From Mimachlamys varia (taxonomy: Eukaryota > Mollusca > Bivalvia > Pectinida > Pectinidae), in assembly GCA_947623455.1 (NCBI GenBank), contig OX392534.1:9868001-9932000 (forward strand): a stretch of 64,000 bases of DNA. Reading direction: 5' to 3'. Both the position numbers and the translations under genes were made by a program. Below, piece by piece: positions 14,631 to 29,720 of this stretch (the stretch's first letter is position 1; the number at the start of each line of letters is the position of its first letter). The notes under the pieces are model-generated. The model did no database searches. It was not told where the DNA came from and saw only the letters and a list, made by a program, of their open reading frames with translations.

Positions 14631-14785
14631 TTGGCCCGAATGTTAGTGCGCGGGGTCTAACTTTGGGAGAATCCTCAAAGAAAACCTACGTGGTCGGGCA
14701 GGTGACCCCGTACGTCATCACGTCCGATCTGGGAATCGAACCCCAAACGTCCTGGTAAAAGGCAGGTGTGTTATTCACTTAACCT
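14631..14785 (-). mobile_element. SINE copy of the same family, diverged
   Basis: Begins TTGGCCCGAATG like the intronic SINE and contains GTCGGGCAGGTGACCCCGTA and GGGAATCGAACCCC, the reverse complement of a B box (GGGGTTCGATTCCC). The tRNA-like head is diverged. Ends are approximate and no target duplication was identified. Confidence 0.65.
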
Positions 14786-14939
14786 AACTTAAAACCCTTT
14801 CATGTCTGTTCCGGTGGTATGGAAGATGTTTTAAACTACATTAAATCCTTAAAACGATATTAAAATCAGCTTACATGAGCTGATAACTGTACATTCTGGC
14901 ACATCAGAAAATAATGGAATGATGATAGCGTTGAAAAAT

Positions 14940-15180
14940 ACCTCAATTTTACGATTTTGTCCAAACTTTCCTCTTCGTTGGCCTGCTTGTCACATTGCTA
15001 TCCCAGTAATTCGAAACTTGTCTCTCAATAGCCTCCGAAATAAGATCTGTATTCTTGTGTCCGTTCTGTTGGATCTATAGTCGAGTCTCCTGTAAGTTCT
15101 AAGGCTGAGTCAGAACCCGAATGGTCTCACCGCGTGCCATATAATAGGATATCGCCACTTCTGTGAATTTTGACAGGCTT
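14940..15180 (-). pseudogene. Orphan actin promoter and leader exon relic
   Basis: The minus strand aligns by eye with the core promoter and leader exon of gene C: GTCAAAATTCACAGAAGTGG, CGATATCCTATTATATGGC (TATA region), GGTGAGACCAT, CTGACTCAGCC, ATTGAGAGACAAGTTT, TGGGATAGCAATGTGACA and CCAACGAAGAGGAAAG. No actin coding exon follows downstream on the minus strand. It is probably the remnant of another actin gene, or a stray promoter copy. Confidence 0.65.
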
Positions 15181-16120
15181 AAATGGTATCTATATATTAT
15201 ATCGAGTGATAGCATAATTAACTTGATTAATAAGTGGTATGTATGATTTCTAATCATGGAACTTGCTTTTGTCATATTATTTGCTAAGTTGTTCGCTGCG
15301 AAAGTGCATGTCCAAAGATAACACAATTTGCTCATGTAGATCATATGTGTAGTACTAAACAACCTTGTCGTTATACTCAGAGGTGTCTATAGCATGCGAT
15401 AGGGAACATTATTGGAGTGGATAAAGCTCTATCAAAGTGTACACAGCGTAGAGGATTTTATATATGATTAGTCAGTATTAGTATTGTATAATTTACATCT
15501 ACTTTATGTATATTCAGGCTGTGTTCATTGCTTAATAAATACATTGAAGTAAACGGAACAGAGACCTATTTACGTTGATTCTGTTTTGAGAGTGAATTAC
15601 AAATGGCGGTTGTGAATAAAAACATTAAAAATATACATATAGAGAAATGCTATACAATTATCAAAAATGCTCTCATTAGAAACTATTAAGACTTCCGACC
15701 ATGGAAAGAGGACAAACAAATAGTATAATCACTGAGTTTGAGGCAGATTTCTGACAAAAGTATCAGTTTTAACGTTGTCTTGAAAACTGTTTTCTCATTA
15801 CGTTCATATATTTGTGTAATACCTTTTAAAGTCGCATTTGCAATTCAAGTTCAAAACAGAATCTTTATATAGGATGATAGGGCCATATCTGTCTAAACAA
15901 ATTCCCTTAATGCATGCTATATATACACTTGTTAGTTTAACGACTTGGTTATTTTGTGCAACATATTATATGATGAACATCAGACAATTGTGTTATCCTG
16001 GAATATGCATTTTATTCGCATGTTGTGTCAATATATAACTTAGTACATTAAATAATGAAAGTAAGGTTCATGGTTAGCCATCATACATACCAACATATTG
16101 TTTAACTTTGAGCATAGTTG
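15181..16120. other. Intergenic, no recognised feature
   Basis: AT-rich, with no convincing ORF, splice-linked exon or repeat. Confidence 0.4.
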
Positions 16121-16122
16121 AG

Positions 16123-16366
16123 CGTAACCCCTGGATATCGGGGATGAAGAGAGCGTTGGTGAGCGTAATTCTTGGAAATCAGGGATGTGGAGAGCGTAGG
16201 TGAGCATAAACTGTAAGCCCTGGATGTCGAGGATGTAATGAGCGCAGGTGAGCATACACTAACCCTAGATATCGGGGATGTAGAGAGCGTAGGTGAGCGT
16301 AACCCCTGGATATCAGGGATATAGAGAGCGTTGGTGATCGTAACCCCTGGATGTCGAGGATGAGCC
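16123..16366. repeat. Tandem repeat of about 43-48 bp
   Basis: About five to six imperfect units built on GAGCGTAGGTGAGCGTAACC and CCTGGATATCAGGGATATAGA. It opens three overlapping minus-strand frames with LRSPTLSTS-like repeats that are by-products. 16367-17129 shows nothing further. Confidence 0.75.
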
Positions 16367-17129
16367 TTGGTGAAAGTCTTACGATACACAAAAAGCATAT
16401 CAACATTATGTGCGAAATGTCTCTTGATGGTTATCAATTTTTATAAACGTTAAGATATCAATACACCCTGCATAAACATGGTATAGCATACATGTAGATA
16501 CCTCTGTTGTTCTGTACAATCCACACCGAACAGATAGACATCTATCACACATGAATTAGCAGCTGAGTGGTTTTGCCTTTTCAATTAAACAGACAAAATT
16601 CAAAAATCGATCACTGTAAAATAAAGTCTTTAAAACTACGATAGATTTGAATACTTATTCAATTTTGAAAACAATTATATACGGTTCAGTATTTTTTCTA
16701 GAAGGGATATGTTAATTTTCTAACTACTAATATGGTACTCTAAAAGGCATTTTCAGTGTATAACGTGTTTCTAAGGATATAGAGACTGATGATGTGTACA
16801 TAATACAAAAGAACAATATATATTTTCTTTATTTCGTTATTTCTTTAGTATTTATCTCACTCGGTTGTCCAATCAATTAGAACACGCCTGGCTTTTTAAT
16901 GATCATATTTTTCAAAATGCTCGTCAATCTAATATGGGCATTTAAGAATAAGAGGAAACTCCTTACCCATGTATGGTTTCGTATGATTCGGTTAAGAGGT
17001 ACTATTTTAACACAGTCACTGGGAAATTTGATTTGATTTGGCGATTTTGTACAGAAAGTTTGTATGTTACAGTATATGTCATAAGTCCGGTTCTCACTTT
17101 GAAATCATAACATTTTTATTTCTGACCCA

Positions 17130-17740
17130 GATTTTTGTTGATGGTCTAGTTTTATGTATCTGACCTAGATTTACATTGATCTGACCTAGATTCATGTTTC
17201 AGGCATAGTTTTATGTATCTGACCTAGATTTAAATCATCTAACATACATGTAGATTTACACGTATCGGACCTAGCTTTATGTTTCTAGTCTAGTTTTATG
17301 TATGATTTACATGTATCTGACCTAGATTTACATTGATCTGACCTAGATTCATGTTTCTGGCCTAATTTTATGTATCTGACCTAAATTTGAATCATCTAAC
17401 ATATATGTAGATTTACACGTATCGGACCTAGATTTATGTTTCTAGTCTAGTTTTATGTATGATTTACATGCATCTGACCTAGATTTACATTGATCTGACC
17501 TAGATTCATGTTTCTGGTCTAGTTTTATGTATCTGACCTAGATTTAAATCATCTAACATGCTCTGACCTAGATTTAAAGCATCTAACATACATGTAAATT
17601 TACACGTATCTGACCTAGATTTATGTTTCTAGTCTAGTTTTATGTATGATTTACATGTATCTAACCTAGATTTACATTGATCTGACCTAGATTCATGTTT
17701 CTGGCCTAGTTTTATGTATCTGACCTAACTTTACATGGAA
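17130..17740. repeat. Composite tandem repeat at the segmental duplication boundary
   Basis: Short subunits of the type TTATGTATCTGACCTAGA are organised into larger units of about 170 bp that also contain ATCATCTAACATACATGTAG and CACGTATCGGACCTAG. The right end (TATCTGACCTAACTTTACATGGAAG) is the same sequence that opens the window at position 1, so the first duplicate was also bordered by this repeat. Confidence 0.8.
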
Positions 17741-17834
17741 GTGACTGTATATAATTGTCACAATACATGTTTCATGTTATCTAAACAGTAGTAACTCGCA
17801 ATAACAATACACACTCCAAAGTAAGAATAATAAT

Positions 17835-17840
17835 TTTATT
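17835..17840 (-). terminator. Poly(A) signal of gene D
   Basis: AATAAA on the minus strand in the TTGTTGATAATAAA context, paralogous to that of gene A. Confidence 0.6.
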
Positions 17841-18521
17841 ATCAACAAATTCTATCATCTGATAGTTATATAATATATATATGTGTTACAAATAGCATAC
17901 ACAATGACTTTATATATACTCTCTTACAAACATATAAACAAAACATTTAATAGAAAACGCAAAAAATATTGGAGTAGGACAAATAGCAATAATATAATAA
18001 ATAACATACGACTATGAATTATAGAAATAAATTAAAATACAAAAGTCACTTATGAGGAATGATTAAGTATTCAAGCATACAAACTGGCACATTGGTATAT
18101 ACATCCTACAATTACTCATTGTCAGTGCACAAATAGTCGAAATATTTATGCAAATCAAACTATTTATGGATTTCATAATTCGTCGGTGCAACTAATTATT
18201 AGTGAATAGAAATATAAAATATATTCTTACTTCTTAATATGTTTAAATGCATTCAAACCCATGAGTACTTTACGAAGAAATATTGTCTTAGTTTGCCATA
18301 AAATTGCAGCTAATACACTTCACATTCCTGTTCCGATGATATCCAAATTGTCGAGATATAAAAATACTTTTAAATTCATCCAATACAACTTCTACTGTCT
18401 GAACATTACGGACAAGATCCCATGTTCAGTCCATTAGTCCATTATCAAAATAACCCTGATCAGACGTCATAGTCAAAATGGCATCAGCCCTTAGAATACC
18501 AACGACCTACATCCAAACGGG

Positions 18522-18900
18522 CCAGATTTCATTGTTAGAATATTTCGGGCAAAATTGCATTGCCATAATATCACGGGCCATATTCCATTGTCATAATATC
18601 TCGGGCCAAATTCCATTGTCATAATATCACGGGCCATATTCCATTGTCATAATATCTCGGGCCATATTCCATTGTCATACTATCTCGGGCCAAATTCCAT
18701 TGTCATAAAATCCCGGGCCATATTCCATTGTCATACTATCTCGGGCCATATTCCATTGTCATAATATCACGGGCCATATTCCATTGTTATAATATCATGG
18801 GCCATATTCCATTGTCATAAAATCCCGGGCCATATTCCATTGTCATAATATCACAGGCCATATTTCATTGTCAGAATATCATGGAATATCACGGGCTATA
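18522..18900. repeat. 28-bp minisatellite in the 3' UTR of gene D
   Basis: About thirteen units on the CGGGCCATATTCCATTGTCA frame. The joining segment varies: ATAATATCA, ATAATATCT, ATACTATCT and ATAAAATCC. The array is longer and more mixed than its counterpart at 806-1115, so the two evolved separately after duplication. Confidence 0.85.
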
Positions 18901-18994
18901 TTAGTAGGATATTAGGGGCAGATTCCTTTGTCGTTATATGGCAGGTATACAAAAGGAAGTTAATGTCATTTCCACCGACATTTCCATGTTAAGT

Positions 18995-21115
18995 CTAGAA
19001 GCACTTCCGATGAACGATTCCTGGTCCACATTCATCATATTCCTGTTTTGAGATCCACATCTGTTGGAACGTAGACAGAGATCCAAGGATAGATCCACCG
19101 ATCCACACGGAGTACTTTCTCTCCGGAGGTGCAATCACTTTAACTTTCATACTGTTTGGTACGATTCCATCCAATTCTTTCTTGAACCGGTCAGCCATAC
19201 CTGAATCGCAAGAAGGACATACATGTATTAGCTATGATTTTATAGGCGAAAACGTTACCTTAAAGTCAATGTATTACAACCATGATTTTTGTTCACTTAC
19301 GTGTTATTAAAACAAAACCGCGGAACAAAATTAAAACATATCGTTTTTTTCTGTTGTTAACAGCAATATACATACATACCTGGAAACATAGTACTTCCGC
19401 CGGACATGACGACATTGCTGTAAAGATCTCGTCGGATGTCGATATCACAAGCCATGACTGAGTTGTGTAGATGTTCGTGGACTCCATTGGATTCCATTCC
19501 TAAGAACAATATAACGTTTAGTAATATTTAGTATATTTAGTAATATTTGTGTTTGTTATATCGATTAATCAAGATTAGCGAAATAAATATCCCTTTCTTT
19601 TCAAAGATTCATATTGACCATAAATTAAAACACTACTTACCTATAAAGCTTGGTTGGAAGAGAACCTCTGGACACCGGAACCTTTCGTTGCCAATGGTAA
19701 CAACTCCACCGTCCGGAAGTTCGTACGACTTCTCGACTGTTGAGGACGTTGATGCTGACGTCATTTCACTCTCAAAGTCTAGGGCAACGTAGGACATCTT
19801 CTCCTTCATATCACGGACAATCTCCATTTCAGCTGTAATTCAGAAATCAGTCAAAACAAATTTAAATGATAAGCCCTATTAGTATTTTGATTATTTCTGT
19901 AAAGGAGACTATTTTGCTTGAATATTGTCAATAATTATAAAAATCAGAAAAGATCATATTGGACTTACAAGAAGTTGTGAAGTTGTATCCTCTCTCGTGG
20001 AGGATCCTCTGGAGGTAGGCTGTGAGGTCACGGCCTGCCAGGTCCACACGTTTGATGGCGTGAGGCAGGGAGTAACCCTCGTAGATAGGTACCACGTGTG
20101 ACACGCCATCCCCGGCATCAAACACGATCCCTGTGGTCCGTCCGGAGGCGTACAGAGACAGCACAGCCTGTATGGCCACGTAGAAGGCGGGCGTGTTGAA
20201 CGTCTCGAACATAATCTACAACAGATTTGATTGAGAACAATATGTAACCTTGATTTCATGTAATTGATTGAACATGATGCGTATATTAATATATTATTCC
20301 GTTAGTTTTGTTTTTCGTTTGCGATTTCGTTTCGTTTTCTTAAAGTTATGGTGTTTTATACAAGAAGGAATTTAAATCACCATGAAATTCATTTCATAAT
20401 CATTTGCAATGAGATTTGGGATATTAATTTGCATAATTTTTGTTTGTTCTTATTACATCTTAACCCTGTGGGATATATAGTTCTGTTTTACCTGTATCAT
20501 TTTTTCTCTGTTGGCCTTGGGATTTAGTGGCGCCTCTGTCAACATGACCGGATGTTCCTCGGGAGCCACACGGAGCTCGTTGTAGAAGGTGTGATGCCAG
20601 ATCTTCTCCATGTCGTCCCAGTTGGTGGCGATGCCGTGTTCCACCGGGTACTTCAGAGACAGAATCCCGCGTTTGTTCTGAGCCTCGTCTCCAACATAAC
20701 ATTCCTTGGCGCCCATACCAGCCATAACCACCTGTTGTGTAAGTAAATGTTTTCATTGTCAAACGAATATGTCTATAAATAATATGTTTTGAACATTTTT
20801 TTTCAATAAAATAAAATAAAGTATCAACAAGGGAGTATATTTAGACACCTTTATATAGGATGTGAATATGGAAAAACAAAGCATTTTATTTTTGTGTCAT
20901 GAAAAGGAAAAATTATGTGCTTCTGTCTTTTTGTTTTAACGCTGTATGTTAATATTATGAAATATCATAATTAGCATACTCACATCATAACGTGGCCGCC
21001 CCGTAACGGCGGGAAAAACTGCACGTGGCGCGTCATCTCCGGCAAATCCCGCTTTACACATTCCACTTCCGTTGTCAATGACAACGGCGGCGATATCTTC
21101 TTCAAATGTAGACAT
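18995..21115 (-). CDS. Divergent actin, gene D (6 coding exons), paralogue of A
   Basis: Actin of 378 residues. Minus-strand exons: 20984-21115, 20492-20731, 19969-20215, 19641-19832, 19380-19499 and 18995-19200. It is nearly identical to gene A in exons and introns, at an offset of about 17.8 kb. All splice sites are intact and there is no frameshift. The nucleotide pocket is complete (DNGSG, Gln137, DAGDGVSH). Small changes from A include HGIATNWDD for HGIVTNWDD (Val76 to Ala in standard numbering) and HEHLHNS for HEQLHNS. The D-loop again carries Tyr-Asp in place of His40-Gln41. Head-to-head with gene E. It is expected to be expressed like A because the promoter module is conserved. Confidence 0.93.
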
Positions 21116-21788
21116 ACTTTCTTGTTATCTTGTTATTCCAACTTCTTCCTGCTTCCCTACAATGGTTGAAACTAGCATGAGTTTTTTTCATAATTTACAA
21201 CTCTATATATGACGTGGTCCAGTTACGATTTGACAACCGGTATCTCACAAATTGCTTTTTTGGCGAGGATTTACAGACCAACAAACTTGCAAATTTTAGT
21301 TAAGTTATTTATGCGAAAGAATCAAGGAAAGTAAACAAGTTCAAGTTCAAGTTTTTTATTGACCTTAAGTCATTCGAAATCTAATAATGACAACGAGAAA
21401 CTACACTGGGAACCGAAAATAATAAAAGAAGCACAACAGAAAGAAAGAGAAAATAGCATTTAGTTTTTATGCGAGGACGACAAATACGCCTACTTATAAG
21501 TGAGTGTTTGGGTTTGTTTAAGCCTATTACAGTTTTTTGTCTTCACTGTGGCACTATAAATTTAATAGAAAAACTTCCGAAATGTCATTTTAAAGTTAAA
21601 TAATATCATATTTTACCTTGAATTACTGTTTCTTTGCCTTCTTTATTTGTGTGCCTGCAAGTAGTCCTGCTCTATTGTCTAAGGAATAGTAGCTGTACTT
21701 TCTGTGTCTCTCCTGTAAAGGGTCTGTACCTCTGTGTCTCTTCGTTGGGTCTCTGGTCGAGTTTGAAACCTCATGGTCTCACCACGTA

Positions 21789-21985
21789 CTATATAGTAGT
21801 GCATCGCCTCTTCTGAGAAATCTGACAAACTCTAATTCTGTTCTGGGAATAATCCATATAAGGTAGATATAACAATTAGTTTACTTGTCATCGACCTAAA
21901 GATTGACCTGACTAACGCTACGGTCGCTAGTCTAAAAATAGACATGATAGGTGTTTTCCGAGTACAGGTAAACACAGGTGAGTCA
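21789..21985 (-). promoter_or_regulatory. Promoter module of gene D
   Basis: Read toward D: AP-1 TGACTCA (21979-21985), MEF2 CTATTTTTAG (21932-21941), perfect CArG CCTTATATGG (21854-21863), TATA-like CTATATAG (21789-21796). Spacing is the same as in gene A. Confidence 0.68.
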
Positions 21986-23162
21986 GTCGAACGTTCTATT
22001 TATACAAATTCTATTTCGGTCAACATATATGTACACCCGTTTAGTCAATTTATTTGCTTCAGTGTTGGCCTTATACTCTATACAATCTGTAACGGGACTT
22101 TCATTATCAGTATCTTACTTTTGCTCCTCATTTCCGTTCAGACACCTATATTGAATATCAATAATTTTGCAATAGCGTTTGCAGTAAGAATCCCTATGTA
22201 AATATCAATATGAAACTACCTAAAAATAGTACCTTACACGAGTTCTTCAAATACGTTTCACGTTTTTCAACACCTTAATATGATTGCTTTCAGCATTGTT
22301 GTTGTGTATAATATTGAAATAATAAATTTAGTGAAAAACACATTATAATATAAAATTACATGTAGACAATCTGTTCGTTTTCCAGCTATATTTTGCTTTC
22401 ACGACTGTGGTAAAATAACTGCATTAACTGGCCTTATTTTACATGGGAATAGATTCACTGACGGTTGTTAATTGAAATACGTGTATTTAATTACGGACCA
22501 AAACCTGCAAAGTATTGCACACATACAACCACTCAGGTTAATCAAATACCGTCACAGATGATATAACTGTTGTCATGTACAGTCCTCTTTTTGTTCTAGT
22601 CCTACAAGATACAAGATACAATAATTGTTATTCAGTATTGTGTATGTAATAACGGAAACATTATCTCTGGAGAGCTGTTATTACAACAAACAAATACCGA
22701 ACTAATAAGCAAGCAACATCAGAGGTTTATAACCACATCAGGGATAATTCTTGCTCTTAAACCTACATTGTATGGGAGAATTAGAGGGATTTAATGAGAT
22801 TAGTGAAATGTCTTTGAGATTTTTCTGTATAAAGTAATACTATTTTGAAAATTTTAATGGGATTTTCAGGGAAGATATGGGTAATAATCCCTAAATCTCG
22901 CCACATTAACAACACTTATATATCACAGCATGCAGTAATTAAAGCTAATGACACTTCGGGACAAAACTACATGCTCTAAGGTTAACAAAATTGATGCTGC
23001 CACATACATGCACACAGAAGAGTTAAGAAACCAATGGAAAATGGTTTATAGTTTGAACGTAATGGCTAAAATAGCACAGGTTAAAACCTGACCGAAAATA
23101 CGGTAATATAACATAAATTAAAAAAATGATGATTTGACAAGCAGAAATCGTAGCAACGGTTA

Positions 23163-23520
23163 CTAAATATATGTATAGAGTAGTTTAAAAGACAGCCAGG
23201 AAACATGATAAACATTTGGCACAAACAAAATAACATATAGAGCAGGAACAAAACTGGCCGTACCAAGTGTGCAAAAATCTGCGAAAGCTCGGAAAGTTCC
23301 TACATTCCTCAGTTCATATGACAGACTGTTCCACACTTGGATAGCATCAACTAGAAAATATTTTCCATACCTTATTGTGTTAAATCCTAGTACATAAGGT
23401 GTACTCTTACCTGAAATGATATTTAACATTATTTTTGACAATAAAATCATTTAAAAAATCTGGAGCTAGGCCATTTAAAAATAATAATTAAAAAAAAAAC
23501 TTCTGTAGCCATAGTCTTAA
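23163..23520 (-). pseudogene. LINE C-terminal fragment, copy 2
   Basis: A 95-residue minus-strand frame includes RYGKYFLVDAIQVWNSLSYE, LRNVGTFRAFADF and LGT, typical of the end of non-LTR RT proteins. The copy at 5360-5720 is broken, which argues against a host gene. The rest of 21986-24454 shows only the snapback element below and unremarkable AT-rich sequence. Confidence 0.55.
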
Positions 23521-23888
23521 TGCTAACAACATATAAACAGGCGAGGTTATTTCTGCGTACGAAAGTTAGCACTAAAGTAGAATTATTTGCAATAAAGCGC
23601 AGAACTCTTTCTTATATCTTTTTATTTTCAGGTGTTGCTGGGGCTAAAAAATGGCGGTTAGGGTTCAATAATTAAAATTCGATAAAATAAAAGATTTAAA
23701 AATAGTATTTTTCCTTTCCTGTTTAGGCAATTTCCTAATTTCTTTCAAAGCAGCAAATCATTTAATCTTTTGCGGGCCTTTCTACAGATCTTAGATATAT
23801 GGCCATCAAAGAGCCAATGTCCGCTCCAGACACTGTTTTTGTATTAATGACCTGGTCTCAAATTGAAAAGGATAAATAATAATATTAA

Positions 23889-24047
23889 ATGCCTTCGAGT
23901 AGTTGATGCTTAATCCATGTTTATTATCCTAAATTTGACATTTTCTATAATTGTAGAGCCTCGAAGCTTTATATACACAATATTACGGATACATGTCGAA
24001 TATACGATAATAAACTCGGGATATAAGCATCGAACACTCGAAGGCAT
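23889..24047. repeat. Snapback element, copy 2
   Basis: Paralogue of 6085-6242, with arms ATGCCTTCGAGT and ACTCGAAGGCAT and a few differences. It arose with the segmental duplication. Confidence 0.7.
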
Positions 24048-24454
24048 AAAAAGTAGGACTTCCTTTTGTTCTTGAAATATAAGTTAATGAATGAAATAGG
24101 AAAGCCAGCAGCACACTTGAAGATACACTATTATGTAGCTTTAAATCAAATAACTTCAGGGTAGGATTATTCTGTTATTAAAACAAATCAAAAATGTTTC
24201 TTCCATATCAATGTACCGCTCATCATCGTTCATCAGGTGTGCCAGTATTATAATTGTGTTACTGATCAACATTATTTTATAATCTAAACTTTACCAACAC
24301 ATCTTTAAAAAATCAAGTAGGGGTAGATCACTGAAACATATATTTCAGGTCAACAATTGTGTGTATGCACATGTTCCCTATACACTAAACCTAAAGCAAT
24401 ATTGACTCACCTATAGTTACCTGTAATCGGAATACACCTTGTCGAGTATAATTT

Positions 24455-24658
24455 CTATTTTTAGAATGTCGACTGTAGTGTGTTAGCCAGGTGAGTCACA
24501 GAAATATACTGTTTATATTGCACAAGTCGGTAGTAAGTACTACATATAGATAATTCGAGAGTATTACTAATTGTTTATATACCTTATACGGAACCTGTTC
24601 ACGGAACAAGATTAGAGTTTGTCAGACTTCTCAGAAGAGGCGATCCACTACTATATAG
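24455..24658 (+). promoter_or_regulatory. Promoter module of gene E
   Basis: MEF2 CTATTTTTAG (24455-24464), AP-1 TGAGTCA (24492-24498), degenerate CArG CCTTATACGG (24582-24591), TATA-like CTATATAG (24651-24658). The layout is as in gene C. Confidence 0.65.
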
Positions 24659-24679
24659 TACGGGGTGAGACCATGGAGA

Positions 24680-24848
24680 TTCAAACTCAACCGCTGATTT
24701 TACAGCAGAGACACAACACTACATCCCCTACAGGCCAGACACAGACATTTCTACTATTACCGAGACGATTGAGAGACAACTTTTGAACTAATTAGCAACG
24801 TAACAGGAAGGTCAACGAAAAGAAAAGTTTAGAAAAAGAAAAAGACAG
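24680..24848 (+). other. Non-coding leader exon of gene E
   Basis: Homologue of the gene C leader, ending at donor GACAG|GTAACC (24848/24849). The start is estimated from the TATA position. The leader intron ends at a CCCCTTTTTAG acceptor just before 25162, 30 nt upstream of the ATG. Confidence 0.6.
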
Positions 24849-25191
24849 GTAACCATTCATGCATTTTTAACGTTATAACCAGTTCATTTACGGAGTATGG
24901 TAAACAAAAACAAGCTATAAATAGGACTAAGGGTGGAGTGTTTCGAGTATTTGTTTGCCTTGATAACTTTAAGTTAAAGGCGTATGAATTTTTCATCTAT
25001 TTCTTATAATGTACATAAATAAATTATTATCATAATTTTTTCTCCATTTTATTAAAAGTTACCAACTGTTAATCCTCGTCGAAAAACTTAAATCACACGA
25101 TTCTTGTTTGACGGTGTACTATTTATAAAGCTTTAACACAACTTTTTGTCCCCTTTTTAGGATAATACGAAATACTAGAATACCAGAAAGT

Positions 25192-27461
<2,270 letters not shown>

Positions 27462-28200
27462 GTTTAACCCGGATATGGCGGTGGAAAGATAACATTATAA
27501 CTCTTTGAATATCTGTGATATACTGAAAATGGGATTTGACTGTGTTGATAGTGTTGTGCAATTTATTGATTAATGAATCTGGTGGGTAATTTATTAACAC
27601 TGAATTCTGTTGTGCGGCACAATACCAGGATCTGTATAAAAACAGCTTGTGCCATTACTTTGTTAAATAAAACCTCCACCATATCTACATGACTTGTGTA
27701 AAGAGTCTTGGTTGGAAAACAAAGTTTTGTTAAAACTGTTTCCACTATCCGACTGAAATGTGTGTGATTGGTGTTAGATTGTTCGTTTTAAACTCACAAA
27801 AGAGAGAATAGTTACGATTTATATGAAATCATGTGTGAAAAGATTTGTATGAAAGGACCGCCCACGCAAATTCATATTTGTTCAAACTCATAATACATGT
27901 ATTTTAGGTTAATAATATTCACAAATATTTTCATTTATTTATTTCGAATATATTTTATTGATCAAATTAATCATCAGTCATCAAATATCCTTTATACTAT
28001 TTCCATATGTTGATGATAATGTATATTATATTTATTGTATTTCAGGTTGATAATATTCACAAATATGCGATTATATTTACATATGTTGATGATAATGTAC
28101 ATTATATTTATCAGTTTTATACGATGCACAGGAAAGAATATTCAATAAGTTTTTGCGTATTTTTCATTAAATGTTTCTTGACATGTTATATATTGTTGAT

Positions 28201-28206
28201 AATAAA
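28201..28206 (+). terminator. Poly(A) signal of gene E
   Basis: AATAAA in the context TATTGTTGATAATAAAGTTA, matching C and F. The 3' UTR (27462 to about 28225) contains an imperfect direct repeat around AGGTTGATAATATTCACAAATA (27906 and 28045). Confidence 0.6.
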
Positions 28207-28225
28207 GTTAAAACAAAACAGTCTG

Positions 28226-29225
28226 TTTTATCATATTTCTCTTGGAAAGATGTAAATATTCACATGGGTCAAGATTAGGATACATGATTAGGTCTATATA
28301 AGGATCAACCTAACATACACATGTTGTACATATAAATAGTAGTAATATATATAATAATCCGAAACAATGGTATTCTTAGGACATCTAGTCTGAATGGTTC
28401 CAGATAATTTATATGGAAGATATTTTCGATTGCCATATGTACAATGTCCACAGGTTAAACAGATCAATATGTGTTATTATTTAGAAAGCAGAACGTAACA
28501 CTCACACTTGTGATTGAACCTATATAATTCGTAATCGATACAGTACGAAATGTACTGCGCTGCATCAAAGAGAAAAGAGAAAAAAAAAACAGCTGATTCC
28601 CTCCTCTCGCACTCGACAGTTATTCTGGGGCAAAAAAGGAGGAAATCAAACATGCTCAAAACCAATGCTTCAATAAAATGGAAGGTGCATAAACCCCTTA
28701 TTTATTATAGATTAAAATTGAGGAGTTACGTTTATTTTAAGTTAAAAAGAATGCATATTATGATTTTGATAAGAAATTTCGACGGTTCTCGGCTATCAGA
28801 TAGGTTAGGGTGATATTGAACATGAAAAACAAACACTTTATATAAAATTGCGTCTTTAATAATATTAATAATAATATGATATATCGCTGATCATAGTAAA
28901 AAATCTATAACTGATTGGATCAATCTGACGAAATATATTTGAGGCAATTGCCTGACGTGGTTTGTAAAAAGTGGAAAATAGTTGAGAAGATGTCACATTA
29001 ATTCATTTCTTCGTGTTAAAAAGCAAGCACAATACTTTCCGTTCTTTTTGTTTATCAGTGAGTTATCGCTGTAATATGGTGACACCGCCCTGACTATATT
29101 AATGCAATATAGTGATGCCCCTCCCGTGTATTTACATACCATGCTGGCTGTTGGCTGTTCTTCAGTTTTATCAATGTGATGAAGTGATACCACACTAGCC
29201 GTCGTGACTAGTCAGTTAACATGTG
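28226..29225. other. Intergenic, no recognised feature
   Basis: AT-rich. Short ORFs on both strands lack codon signal or homology that I can recognise. Confidence 0.4.
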
Positions 29226-29265
29226 ACTCTCCAGTTTGTACGTGACTCTCCAGTTTACATGTGAC

Positions 29266-29720
29266 CCTTTACTTTTACAGGTTTCTCCCCACTTTTACAG
29301 GTGTCTCCCCGCTTTTACAGGTTTCTCCCCACTTTTACAGGTGTCTCCCCACTTTTACAGGTGTCTCCCCACTTTTACAGGTGTCTCCCCACTTTTACAG
29401 GTTTCTCCCCACTTTTACAGGTGTCTCCCCACTTTTACAGGTGTCTCCCCACTTTTACAGGTGTCTCCCCACTTTTACAGGTTTCTCCCCACTTTTACAG
29501 GTTTCTCCCCACTTTTACAGGTTTCTCCCCACTTTTACAGGTGTCTCCCCACTTTTACAGGTGTCTCCCCACTTTTACAGGTGTCTCCCCACTTTTACAG
29601 GTGTCTCCCCACTTTTACATATGACTCCCACTTTTACAGACGTCTCTCCCCTTTTACATGTGACTCTCCACTTTTACAAGCGTCTCCCCCCCTTTACATG
29701 TGACTCTCCACTTTTACAGG
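29266..29720. repeat. 20-bp minisatellite
   Basis: About eighteen near-perfect units of ACTTTTACAGGTGTCTCCCC (some with GTTTCTCC), then four or five degenerate units. Because 20 is not a multiple of 3, each frame repeats every 60 bp, and all three plus-strand frames stay open (108-166 residue spurious ORFs). The right end overlaps the last coding codons of the minus-strand membrane protein gene. Confidence 0.9.

Noticed and set aside
23163..23450. 95-codon minus-strand ORF as a host gene
   Set aside because: Sequence resembles the C-terminus of LINE RT proteins, and the paralogous copy at 5360-5720 is broken.
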